DNA of 64,000 nucleotides from the NCBI RefSeq assembly GCF_002153425.1, contig NZ_KZ119600.1:3089920-3153919 (forward strand), given 5' to 3'. The stretch's first letter is position 1. Each line of letters opens with the position of its first letter. Shown here in pieces: positions 53,351 through 61,374 of this stretch. Below the pieces are notes generated by a model. That model had not been told where the DNA came from and ran no database searches. It saw nothing but the letters and a program-made list of their open reading frames with translations. This DNA comes from Litchfieldia alkalitelluris (GTDB lineage Bacteria; Bacillota; Bacilli; Bacillales; Salisediminibacteriaceae). The position numbers and the translations under genes were made by a program.

Positions 53351-53869
53351 TTGAATAAGATAGGAGTTTTATTAATGGTGTTCATCTTATTGGGGATGGG
53401 ATACACCGCATATTCGTTCTTCACTGACAAAGAACCTGGGGACATATCAACCCTAGAACGGATTAATGGAGAAGATTCAATCCAGTTAAACCATTTTATT
53501 GGGGTGAAAAAAACGATTCTACAATTTGTAGCAGTTCCATGTGACTGCTGTAGTTTTTCTATGCCTTTCATTCAGGAGTTTATTCGAGAACAAGATGAAA
53601 TTGAAGTGATTACTGTCGTTTTTTATGGTAGAGAACGGGAAATTCTCGATAAATTTGAAAATGAGTATGAGGCAGAGCATCTTTGGGGTGTGGACTTAAA
53701 TCGTGACTTAGCAAATCATTATGATGTATCCGTTTCACCAACTTATGTATTCTTTGATGAATCCGGCAATGTATTAGGTAATCACCCATATATCATTGGG
53801 ACTAGCGAAGAACTAGGAAAAAGATACGAAGATGCTTACAATAAATTTCAATCGGAGGAAGCATCTTAA
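53351..53869 (+). CDS. membrane-anchored thioredoxin-like protein with CDCC motif
   Basis: 172 residues from a TTG behind GGGGGGAG. One N-terminal anchor helix (IGVLLMVFILLGMGYTAYSFF) precedes a thioredoxin fold with QFVAVPCDCCSFSMPF where the redox CxxC should be, and the cis-Pro loop VSVSPTYVFFDESGN. Cys-Asp-Cys-Cys includes a C-x-x-C but with an extra Cys. It overlaps ccdA (TAATGG), so CcdA probably feeds it electrons, as with ResA. Confidence 0.85.
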   Translation: MNKIGVLLMVFILLGMGYTAYSFFTDKEPGDISTLERINGEDSIQLNHFIGVKKTILQFVAVPCDCCSFSMPFIQEFIREQDEIEVITVVFYGREREILDKFENEYEAEHLWGVDLNRDLANHYDVSVSPTYVFFDESGNVLGNHPYIIGTSEELGKRYEDAYNKFQSEEAS

Positions 53870-54558
53870 TGGATATATGGTTTGCATTTGCAGCAGGATT
53901 TCTATCCTTCACATCAGCATGTATACTTCCGTTAATTCCAAGCTATATGGCAGTAATTACAGGCCTATCTGTCAATGATCTAACTAATTCTAAAGTGGAA
54001 AGATTTAAGGTTATGCCAAGGTCTATCGCCTTTGTAGTTGGCTTAATTATTCCATTAATGCTGATAGGAATGGGGGCAACAGCAGTGGGTGCCATTTTCA
54101 CTCCTGCCTTTTCCACATTCCTATCTCAATTCCTAGGATTTATCGTCATCATTTTTGGTCTTCAATTATTGGGTCTACTAAACATTCAATTATTTCAACG
54201 GGAAGTAAGATTTCAGCGATTTTTCCAACAAAAAGGTGGTCTATTTAGTGTTACCTTGATGGGGATGGCTTTTGGTTTCGGGTGGACCCCTTGTATTGGA
54301 CCAATGCTTAGTTCCATTCTTATCTTGGCAACAGATTCAGAGACTATTTGGCAAGGCGGGGGATTATTACTTATATATGGGCTAGGATTAGGGATTCCCT
54401 TTATTTTAATAGGTTTACTTAGCTCCATTAGCTTAAAGTTTTTAAGATTCCTTCAGCGTCATGTTAAAGTTCTTTCTGTTATTAGTGGGCTCTTATTAGT
54501 TGTTTTAGGCATTCTATTAGTTACAGGGAATATGGCGTACATTACACCGACGCTTTAA
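53869..54558 (+). CDS. CcdA thiol-disulfide electron carrier across the membrane
   Basis: 229 residues, six membrane helices. The two essential Cys lie in FTSACILPLIPSYM and GFGWTPCIGPMLSS. CcdA carries reducing power from thioredoxin to outer-face thiol proteins for cytochrome c maturation and sporulation. Its start overlaps the stop of the thioredoxin-like gene by one base. Confidence 0.94.
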   Translation: MDIWFAFAAGFLSFTSACILPLIPSYMAVITGLSVNDLTNSKVERFKVMPRSIAFVVGLIIPLMLIGMGATAVGAIFTPAFSTFLSQFLGFIVIIFGLQLLGLLNIQLFQREVRFQRFFQQKGGLFSVTLMGMAFGFGWTPCIGPMLSSILILATDSETIWQGGGLLLIYGLGLGIPFILIGLLSSISLKFLRFLQRHVKVLSVISGLLLVVLGILLVTGNMAYITPTL

Positions 54559-54576
54559 GAAAAGCGAAAGGGATTT

Positions 54577-54645
54577 GGTTATCGGCCGCAAAAGCTGTCT
54601 CTTCCTCTACTAATAAAGCTATGTAGCGTACCCGTCAAGAAAACT
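54577..54645. repeat. partial dispersed repeat (5' module)
   Basis: TGTCTCTTCCTCTAC followed by a TAGCGTACCCGTCAAGA-type stretch matches the copy at 59029-59082 with substitutions. It has no ORF. Confidence 0.55.
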
Positions 54646-54699
54646 AATAATCATATCTATATTGTCAAAAAAACGAGGCCTTTTACATGATAGAGGCAT

Positions 54700-54852
54700 G
54701 ATCAGGTATGAAAAAGAGGAAATCACAAATCTCATACCTGATCGATGCCTGATCTGGTACGAAAATTGGAAAAATCATAATCTCATACCTGATCGACGAC
54801 TGATCTGGTATGAAAATTAGAAAAATCATAATCTCATACCTATTCGCTCATC
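54700..54852. repeat. three tandem 51-bp repeats, each a hairpin
   Basis: Units at 54700-54750, 54751-54801 and 54802-54852. Unit 1 carries the perfect 12-bp inverted repeat GATCAGGTATGA / TCATACCTGATC; units 2 and 3 keep most of it with substitutions. The internal loop (GAAAATTRGAAAAATCATAATC) is also conserved. There is no ORF or RBS; the rest of this 460-base gap holds a repeat remnant and a terminator. Confidence 0.9.
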
Positions 54853-54900
54853 GGTCCAATTATGGACAAATTGAAGCAAAAACCCTGATTTAACTAAAAA

Positions 54901-54937
54901 AATACTAGTCCAATTAGTTATCTATTTGGACTAGTAC
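54901..54937 (-). terminator. terminator of the PAP2 gene
   Basis: TACTAGTCCAA / TTGGACTAGTA with a seven-T tail on the minus strand. Confidence 0.8.
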
Positions 54938-55020
54938 TTACAGCAATTTGTGTTTTATTTTCCTCACAAACAGAACTACTTACTCTCTTTTTTACCACCT
55001 ATTATTTCTGTATAGTATAA

Positions 55021-55899
55021 TTAATATTTTTTCCTATAAAGGCCTGTTTTCACGAATAAGTAAGGCGCACCAAATATTCCCCATAATCCAATCAGTGCAT
55101 AGCGTAAACCATCAAACAGTGCCATTTCAGGGAACAGTACTTTGAGACCTGTCTGTAATACAAAAATCACAATTATCCCTATTACATAGGCACTTATTCT
55201 CTTAAGCCACGACTTTGGAATTTCCATCTTAATATACTTTTGTTCTAGGAAAAAACCGATACCTGCTCCTAATAGAAACCCACCATAACTAAATCCTTCA
55301 GAATCCCGGAAAACGACCATCATTATTAATGGAACCACGATGGCAAGTACTAACTTCCACTTCAAAGGTAACGAAACGATTTTTTCCACAATAATATGGT
55401 AAATAGTAATAATAATTGCAGCAATAGCGACACCGGCTAAGATATCTAATGGCCAATGGACACCTGTAAAAAGACGAGCCACTGCAATCAAAAATATAAG
55501 TAAACCTGCACTCACCCATACTGCTGGTCTATTGATCCAGTAGGCCATGAATCCCCAAAGGGTTGCAGAGCCTTGAGCATGTCCACTTGGAAAGCTATCA
55601 TGGGGAAAATGTGTCCCTACTTCCGCAGAGTAGACATAAAGGGAATTAACTCCTTCAACATAAATAGGTCTTGTAATTGGAAAAATAGATTTTAAAAATG
55701 CATTAGTATAAACTGAAAATAAAAATACATACAGGAGACGAATTCCAAACGATTTTGAAAAACACCAGTAAACAAATGGAATAATAATAAAATAAAAAGT
55801 CTCATCCCCTAAAAAAGTAAGTACTCTCGCAACTTCATTCAAGAACGGATTTTGTAGGTTAGTAAAGAAGCGCAGTATCTCTGTTTCTAGCTCTCTCAA
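55021..55899 (-). CDS. PAP2-family membrane phosphatase
   Basis: 292 residues from a TTG at 55899 six bases after GGGGAG; an upstream ATG would add 10 residues but lacks a good RBS. Eight or so membrane helices. The phosphatase signatures are present: KSIFPITRP, PSGHAQGS and ARLFTGVHWPLDIL (catalytic His and Asp). Candidates for the substrate are undecaprenyl diphosphate or lipid phosphates. The C-terminal ~90 residues add extra helices. Confidence 0.9.
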   Translation of the reverse strand: MRELETEILRFFTNLQNPFLNEVARVLTFLGDETFYFIIIPFVYWCFSKSFGIRLLYVFLFSVYTNAFLKSIFPITRPIYVEGVNSLYVYSAEVGTHFPHDSFPSGHAQGSATLWGFMAYWINRPAVWVSAGLLIFLIAVARLFTGVHWPLDILAGVAIAAIIITIYHIIVEKIVSLPLKWKLVLAIVVPLIMMVVFRDSEGFSYGGFLLGAGIGFFLEQKYIKMEIPKSWLKRISAYVIGIIVIFVLQTGLKVLFPEMALFDGLRYALIGLWGIFGAPYLFVKTGLYRKKY

Positions 55900-55973
55900 A
55901 TAAATCTCCCCTTCCTTCATATCTCCCATTATACTTATTCCAATAATTCTTTGTATAGTAATTTTTTTCTACT

Positions 55974-56216
55974 AGCCTGGAGCGAGTTCAATTACATCTT
56001 GTGTAATTTACAATAGACTTCCACAATTAAAATTTGCACCATGAGAATGAAAATATTACTAATTTAGTAATTGAATGAGCAGAGGGCACGAGACTCCTGC
56101 GGGATCAAAGGCAGGGGTGAGACCCCGCAGGTGCAAAGCGCCGAGGAGGCTCACCAGCCGCCCGCGGAAAGCGAGTAGCCTGGAGCGAATTCAATTACAT
56201 CATGTGTAATTTTACG
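55974..56216. repeat. GC-rich dispersed repeat flanked by 40-bp direct repeats
   Basis: TAGCCTGGAGCGARTTCAAT plus a short AATTACA-TGTAATT hairpin occurs at 55974-56013 and again at 56177-56216. Between them (about 56083-56185) is a GC-rich element with CTCCTGCGGGATCAAAGGCA, a GACCCCGCAGG block and the end CCGCCCGCGGAAAGCGA. This matches a repeat type I know from many Bacillaceae genomes. No coding sequence is seen. Confidence 0.75.
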
Positions 56217-56304
56217 TTAGCTTATTATTTTACAATTTTTTTATTTTCAACTTCCTATGGTACAATATAGTATGATTTTATCGACTTAAACGGAGGAATT
56301 CGCT

Positions 56305-56820
56305 ATGCACTGGCTTTATTTATTTACAAGTACCATTTTAGGAGTTATAGCCATCTATCACCTGTTTGCTCATAAACGTAGAGAAACAATGCAAGATTAT
56401 GTCATTTATGAACTTAAGGATAAGCGAAAGTTAGGTACAAGCTCGAAGACGTATAAATTTTCCATATGGTCTTCCTACATCGTCCTCATTCTAAACCTAT
56501 TTATCATTATTGAACTATTTAGGAGTTTTCAAACTGCAACGATTCTCTTTCTAATCATCCTCCCCCTCGGCCTTTTCGTTCTTATTACATTAGACCGCGT
56601 GTTTGAAGTACGGGGAAATGCACTGATTTTTGCTGGTTATCATACACAATGGGGAAAAATTAGAAGTATTAAATGGGGAAAACAAAGAGCTCACCGTACA
56701 AAATTAATTATGGAGCTTGATAAGGGGACGAAAATTAATACAACCATTGCCAATGAAGAAAAAGAAGAATTAGAAAGTTTGTTATCAAATTATGTTTATT
56801 TTGAGAAGGAGAAAAAATAA
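56305..56820 (+). CDS. membrane protein with DUF5673-like C-terminus
   Basis: 171 residues: an N-terminal helix (LYLFTSTILGVIAIYHLF), a pair of helices at about 54-97, and a soluble tail with ITLDRVFEVRGNALIFAGYH and WGKIRSIKWGKQ, a PH-like strand pattern seen in DUF5673. The RBS is GGAGG. Function unknown. Confidence 0.7.
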   Translation: MHWLYLFTSTILGVIAIYHLFAHKRRETMQDYVIYELKDKRKLGTSSKTYKFSIWSSYIVLILNLFIIIELFRSFQTATILFLIILPLGLFVLITLDRVFEVRGNALIFAGYHTQWGKIRSIKWGKQRAHRTKLIMELDKGTKINTTIANEEKEELESLLSNYVYFEKEKK

Positions 56821-56959
56821 ATGTTAGAAAGTGGAAAAATTGAAAGATAAACATAATGAGCAATGAGCTCGATTGGGGTAAAGGTAGAGCAAACCGCCAT
56901 TATAAGTTGTTATTAAAGACAGTTTGCTCACTTTTCCTAATTGCAATAGAGCCAACAAC

Positions 56960-57589
56960 TCAGTTTTCTGATTGAGACAAATACTCTAATATTAATTCCA
57001 TTGCCCTTTCTTGGACTGTGATATCCATACTAGGTATGCTTGGCTTTTTTAGTACCATTTCAGGTGTAGCTGGAACATGAACAAAGCCAGCTTTCATTTC
57101 TGGAAAATTATTTTTTAAGTGAAGTAAAACACTGTACATAGTATTGTTACAAATATATGTACCTGCAGTATTGGAAATTTGAGCTGGAATGCCATTATTA
57201 GATAGCAATTGTACCATCTCCCTAATTGGAAGAGTGGAAAATAGTCCATCAGGTCCACTTCGCTCAACTGGACGATCTGTTGGCATGTCGCCATGATTAT
57301 CCCCCGACTTCCCTTCCCCAACTGTATCCTGTATATTGATAGCAATTCTTTCAGGAGTAATTGCTGATCTACCTACTGCAACACCAAGTGATAATACAAG
57401 ATCTGGTTTTATTTCATTGATATACTCGATTAACTCCGCTGCACACTGATTATACACAACAGGTAGTATTATTGTATTAATCTCTAAGTTTGGAATACTC
57501 TTTGAGTTCAATCTTTCTATCAATTCCATCGTGGGGTTTGTCTTTAAATCTCCAAAAGGTTCAAATCCACTAATCAAAATCCTCTTCAT
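56960..57589 (-). CDS. pcp: pyroglutamyl-peptidase I
   Basis: 209 residues from the ATG at 57589 (RBS GAAGGGA). The family start KRILISGFEPFGDLKTNPT is seen. The triad is Glu in ITPERIAINIQD, Cys in NTAGTYICNN and His in AGFVHVPATPE. It removes N-terminal pyroglutamate from peptides in the cytoplasm. Length is normal (about 215). Confidence 0.95.
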   Translation of the reverse strand: MKRILISGFEPFGDLKTNPTMELIERLNSKSIPNLEINTIILPVVYNQCAAELIEYINEIKPDLVLSLGVAVGRSAITPERIAINIQDTVGEGKSGDNHGDMPTDRPVERSGPDGLFSTLPIREMVQLLSNNGIPAQISNTAGTYICNNTMYSVLLHLKNNFPEMKAGFVHVPATPEMVLKKPSIPSMDITVQERAMELILEYLSQSEN

Positions 57590-57868
57590 ATTATATTCCC
57601 TTCTTTCCATAATCACCTAGTATTGAATCCTATTCAGCATTGATGTTATTGATGTTCTACTTAAACTAATTTGAATATTGATGGATACTCTTCAAACTAA
57701 ATGCTCATCAATCTATTCTTAAATTTTATGCTTCAGCTAAAAAGTTTGCAAATTGTTCGTCTTTTTGTCATCTTTTCTGATTAGAAGCATGCTACTCTTA
57801 TTATATATATAAATAATCTTACAGGGGAAATGCAAAAACACCCACTGCTTAGTAGAGGGGGAAAATAG

Positions 57869-58579
57869 ATGAATACAACTATTCAACATAGGAATACACT
57901 TTTTAGTGATATACCGCCAAAAACGTGGGACGAATTATTGGAAGCTGGATCGGTAATCTCCATGAAAAAAAATAGTACGTTATTTTATGAAGGTGACCCG
58001 TCAGAACATATCTATTATATAAAAGAAGGAAAAATTCGTATTACAAAAATGGCTGAAGACGGCAAAGTATTTTATTTACAAACGAAGAAAGATAATGACT
58101 TCATAGGAGAAACAAATTTATTTAATGGCCTTCCTCATCGTTTTGACGCTGTTGTTATACAAGATTCAGAAATAATTAGATTTGATAGGCTTGAGATAGA
58201 AACAATTATTGCCCAAGATACAGACCTTGCAGTCCGTTTTTTTAAGATGCTCTCCAATGAAAATCACACATTATTAGCACATTTAAGGGACCTAATCTTT
58301 TGTGGTAAACAAGGAGCCGTTCTTTCCATACTTATTCGGTTAAGTAATGAATATGGGAAAGAGGTTTCTTCTGGTGTCTTGATTAACAGAAAAATAACGA
58401 ACCAGGAGCTGGCTAATTTTGTTGGGGCGACGCGAGAAAGTATTAATAGAATTTTGAAGCGATTAATAAAACAAAACATTATCTCAGTTAATACAAAATA
58501 TATTACTATTCACGACATGGCCTTTTTAAAGGAGCATTTACGCTGCGCCCACTGCCCTTTCGATGAATGTACAATTTAA
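57869..58579 (+). CDS. second Fnr-type regulator with C-terminal cluster ligands
   Basis: 236 residues, the same length as the Fnr at 8854. It has Asp141 in LRDLIF and Cys226, Cys229 and Cys234 in RCAHCPFDECTI, so it should also bind [4Fe-4S]. Its recognition helix ATRESINR is nearly that of Fnr, predicting TGTGA half-sites. It stands alone with RBS GAGGGGG and has no Fnr box in front. It may be a paralogue with a different oxygen or NO threshold. Confidence 0.9.
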   Translation: MNTTIQHRNTLFSDIPPKTWDELLEAGSVISMKKNSTLFYEGDPSEHIYYIKEGKIRITKMAEDGKVFYLQTKKDNDFIGETNLFNGLPHRFDAVVIQDSEIIRFDRLEIETIIAQDTDLAVRFFKMLSNENHTLLAHLRDLIFCGKQGAVLSILIRLSNEYGKEVSSGVLINRKITNQELANFVGATRESINRILKRLIKQNIISVNTKYITIHDMAFLKEHLRCAHCPFDECTI

Positions 58580-58671
58580 GAAACATTGCTTTGTAAAGAT
58601 TACTGTCGATATTTAACACTGCTAATTTTTCTGCGGAACGTACACCTGTCTCTTCTTTTAAATTTATTTAG

Positions 58672-58698
58672 AAGATGTCTATTATTAGGCATCTTTTT
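58672..58698 (+). terminator. terminator of the second fnr-like gene
   Basis: AAGATG / CATCTT with a 12-base loop and six T. Confidence 0.6.
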
Positions 58699-58777
58699 TG
58701 TCATGTTCTTCCTTCTAGTTTCATATAGTAAATTAACAAATTTGCTAGAAAGCTACTAGAATTAGGGGGTAAATAAT

Positions 58778-58966
58778 ATGAGATTAAATGCTATTCAAAT
58801 AGAAAAGCTAAGTGAACCGAAAAAGGTTGTAGAAGATCCTGACCAACAAGTAGAATGGATTGTAGACGCGTTAGAAATGCTGCTAAATAAGTTCTTTCCA
58901 ATTTTCCTCATTTTAGGGGTCCCATACATGATTTACTTATTCGTACAGCTACTCATTATCTTTTAA
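58778..58966 (+). CDS. small single-pass membrane protein
   Basis: 62 residues: a polar N-terminal half (LNAIQIEKLSEPKKVVEDPD) and one or two hydrophobic segments at the C-terminus (about 40-62). RBS TAGGGGG. No family is recognised. It lies between two fragments of the dispersed repeat. Confidence 0.5.
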   Translation: MRLNAIQIEKLSEPKKVVEDPDQQVEWIVDALEMLLNKFFPIFLILGVPYMIYLFVQLLIIF

Positions 58967-59007
58967 TGAAAAGCTCTGATAAAGGATAATGTTGATATTT
59001 ATCACTT

Positions 59008-59260
59008 TTAATTTTTTGTGGAAGGTACACTTGTCTCTTCCTCTACGAGCAAATGCTTCGTAGCGTATCCGTCGAGACAACTCGCAGCATACTCGTGATG
59101 TTTATGCTCGTTCCTGCGGGATTAAAGGCAGGGGTAAGATCCCGAAGATGCAGGAGGCAGGACGCCGACATTACGCCGTTGCCCACAGGACGTGGGCATG
59201 TACTTAGGAGGAATTTGGAGGAGGCTTACCAGCCGCCCGCGGAAAGCGAATACCTGTAAC
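59008..59260. repeat. long copy of the dispersed repeat with internal insertion
   Basis: The 5' part (TGTGGAAGGTACACTTGTCT, then TGTCTCTTCCTCTACGAGCA) resembles 58624-58660 and 54577-54645. The 3' part (CCTGCGGGATTAAAGGCAGG to GGAGGAGGCTTACCAGCCGC and CCGCGGAAAGCGAA) matches the 56.1-kb copy, but about 55 extra bases are inserted in the middle. It contains no gene. Confidence 0.7.
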
Positions 59261-59359
59261 AATAAATCAACATCTAAATTTAACAGAGCCTAATGAAAAA
59301 GAGGCTAGGACATTGTGTGATGATGTCCCGCCTCTCCTTATAGGATTATTAAAAGGTCA

Positions 59360-59977
59360 TCAAGATCTGATAACTGTATCTTCCACCCCTAAACCTATGA
59401 CAAATGTTTTTACACTATTATTAATGAAAACTTCTTCAGGTACTTGTGCCACTTTTTCCCCAGCTATAAATCTCGAGAAAAAATAACCTAAATTCAACCA
59501 AAGGAAGTTCATCGCTTGTACTTCTGCATCAATCTCCCCGACTTTACCTAACTGTTGCATCTTTTCAAAGTAACCTATCAAAAATGCCTTAAAGTCCCTA
59601 GGATTGCTTGTTAGAGATTCAATAAGTGAAGGAATGGTATTTCTTTCCTGAAAAGCTAACATGATTATTTTTTCGTTTTGATTCATGTACCAATGATACG
59701 TTTGACTAACTAGCTTTAAATCAGCTTCTAAATCATATGAAACATTTTTCAATAAAATATTTGTAACATCAACTAGATGATAAAAACGCTCTACAGCACT
59801 TTCTAATATCTTCTTCTTTGTACCAAAATGACGAAACAGTGTCATCTCACTATACCCTGCTTCTGCAGCTATCTCTTTTGTTGTAACAGCCTTAAAACCT
59901 TTTTTTTCCATCAGATCAATTGCAGCCTTTAAAATTCGATCTTCTGTAGTAACAATTAATTCTCTTTTTTCCTCCAT
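59360..59977 (-). CDS. TetR-family transcription regulator
   Basis: 205 residues from the ATG at 59977 (RBS GGTGGG). N-terminal HTH: ILKAAIDLMEKKGFKAVTTK, then IAAEAGYSEMTLFRHFGTKKK, the TetR signature. The C-terminal helical domain senses an unknown ligand. No partner gene is adjacent. Confidence 0.93.
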   Translation of the reverse strand: MEEKRELIVTTEDRILKAAIDLMEKKGFKAVTTKEIAAEAGYSEMTLFRHFGTKKKILESAVERFYHLVDVTNILLKNVSYDLEADLKLVSQTYHWYMNQNEKIIMLAFQERNTIPSLIESLTSNPRDFKAFLIGYFEKMQQLGKVGEIDAEVQAMNFLWLNLGYFFSRFIAGEKVAQVPEEVFINNSVKTFVIGLGVEDTVIRS

Positions 59978-60115
59978 GTGGCATCCCACCTTAAGTTCTT
60001 ACTTCTACTCCCACTTATATTTTATACTATTATACATTGTGAAGGAATACACATGAGAATAGTGTCATAAAAAAGTCAAAACATTTTTTAATTAAAACTT
60101 TATTAATAGTAAAAA

Positions 60116-60139
60116 AGATGACCTCTATAGAAGCCATCT
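60116..60139 (-). terminator. terminator of the coiled-coil lipoprotein gene
   Basis: AGATGGCTTCTA / TAGAGGTCATCT followed by TTTTTT on the minus strand. Confidence 0.8.
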
Positions 60140-60155
60140 CTAAGGTGTATCTCTT

Positions 60156-60800
60156 TTACCGGACAATACTTGATAGTCTCCATTCATCTTCGTAAATGAA
60201 AGTTAATTTTATCCCTCCATCAAACGTATAGTCCTTAGAATCTCCAGTTGTTAGTGAATACTCTGATTCAAAAACTTCTTCATCAAAGTCATAATTAAAT
60301 GATGTCTGCCTTATATAATTTACTGAATCTAGAGAAATATAGTGGAATGTATAATACAGACGGCCATTTTCATCGTGCATATCTAATGTTTCCGCATTTG
60401 CATTGACTTGAATGTTCTCTGCTACTATACCTTCCAGAAAATAGTGATCACGATCATTCATAGCCTGAAAAATTTCCTTAGCTAGCTCGTCTAGGTAATC
60501 TCGGGTAACTAATTCTTCCTCTCTTAAGTTATCCTTTTCAATCAGTTCTTGACGATAGGTTAAAATATTATCCTTTAATGACCTATTCTCCTCTTCAAGT
60601 TCCTTAACTTGTTCTTGTAATGAAGTATTCTCATCCTTATATGACTCTATTTGCTGGACAAGTTGCTGATTCGTAGAAATTAACGTTTCAATATCACCCG
60701 TATCTTCGATGGGCTCCAATTGACCTTCATCTCCATTAATACAGCCAGTTAGTAACAAAAATATGATGGCAGTTACTGTAATTAATAACACCCTTTTCAT
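60156..60800 (-). CDS. lipoprotein with coiled coil and C-terminal NTF2-like domain
   Basis: 214 residues. Lipobox LLTGC. A predicted coiled coil covers about residues 40-95 (LVQQIESYKDENTSLQEQVK onward). The C-terminal ~110 residues (ELAKEIFQAMNDRDHYFLEG, YTFDGGIKLTFIYEDEWRLS) look like an NTF2/SnoaL-type cone. Function unknown. Confidence 0.75.
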   Translation of the reverse strand: MKRVLLITVTAIIFLLLTGCINGDEGQLEPIEDTGDIETLISTNQQLVQQIESYKDENTSLQEQVKELEEENRSLKDNILTYRQELIEKDNLREEELVTRDYLDELAKEIFQAMNDRDHYFLEGIVAENIQVNANAETLDMHDENGRLYYTFHYISLDSVNYIRQTSFNYDFDEEVFESEYSLTTGDSKDYTFDGGIKLTFIYEDEWRLSSIVR

Positions 60801-60953
60801 AGTATAAGCCCCTTTATAAAGTCTTGCTCGTCTGATTTTATCTTTAAACTATAAAGAAATGAATAATAAGTATCAAATTGAGTTTATTTTATCACTTTTT
60901 TCCAAGCTTTGAAAAGGGTTATTTATTGTCGAATTATCTGTACCCAGTAAAAA

Positions 60954-60980
60954 ACCAATTCCATAGAAGATGGAATTGGT
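60954..60980 (-). terminator. terminator of the 61.0-kb gene
   Basis: ACCAATTCCAT / ATGGAATTGGT perfect 11-bp stem with T6 on the minus strand. Confidence 0.85.
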
Positions 60981-61005
60981 AAAACGCAAGCAAAGCCCTT
61001 CTAAT

Positions 61006-61254
61006 TTACCAGAAGAATGCAGTACCTAAAGCAAAACCACCAATTGCTGCCAGTGCAACTGGAAACCAAAATCCTCCACCCCAACCCCAACCATAACCGA
61101 AGCCTCTTGCTGAAGGATTTACAGGCTCTAGCCATACGTAAGTACGGTCCACGTTCGCTATTCTACCTACGTATTCTCTGCCAGATTTGTCATATATTCG
61201 AACAACTTTTCCTTTATGCTTACAACATATATCATAGTAATAAGCAGCATCCAT
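61006..61254 (-). CDS. small protein with Sm-like strand pattern and Gly/Trp-rich hydrophobic tail
   Basis: 82 residues from the ATG at 61254 (RBS GGAGGTGG). The N-terminal 45 residues (HKGKVVRIYDKSGREYVGRI, then DRTYVWLEPV) follow the strand pattern of Sm/Hfq-like or SH3-like barrels. The tail is GFGYGWGWGGGFWFPVALAA, then IGGFALGTAFFW, probably membrane-associated. I know similar short proteins from bacilli, without a function. Confidence 0.7.
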   Translation of the reverse strand: MDAAYYYDICCKHKGKVVRIYDKSGREYVGRIANVDRTYVWLEPVNPSARGFGYGWGWGGGFWFPVALAAIGGFALGTAFFW

Positions 61255-61374
61255 CGTATGCCACCTCCTTTTCATCTCACCAATATTTTATTGAATCTCC
61301 ATTGATTTCGATTGTATATTTGTCCCGTTCCCTATAATGATTTTTTGCATAATTTGTAGTGGGGAGGTTGCATA

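Noticed and set aside
54700-54852. CRISPR array
   Set aside because: The three units are contiguous 51-bp repeats with no unique spacers, and no cas genes are present.
54948-55145. 65-codon plus-strand ORF
   Set aside because: It overlaps the end of the PAP2 gene on the other strand and has no RBS.
59053-59259. 68-codon ORF rich in Arg and Gly
   Set aside because: It lies wholly within the dispersed repeat, has no RBS and has GC-rich repeat composition.
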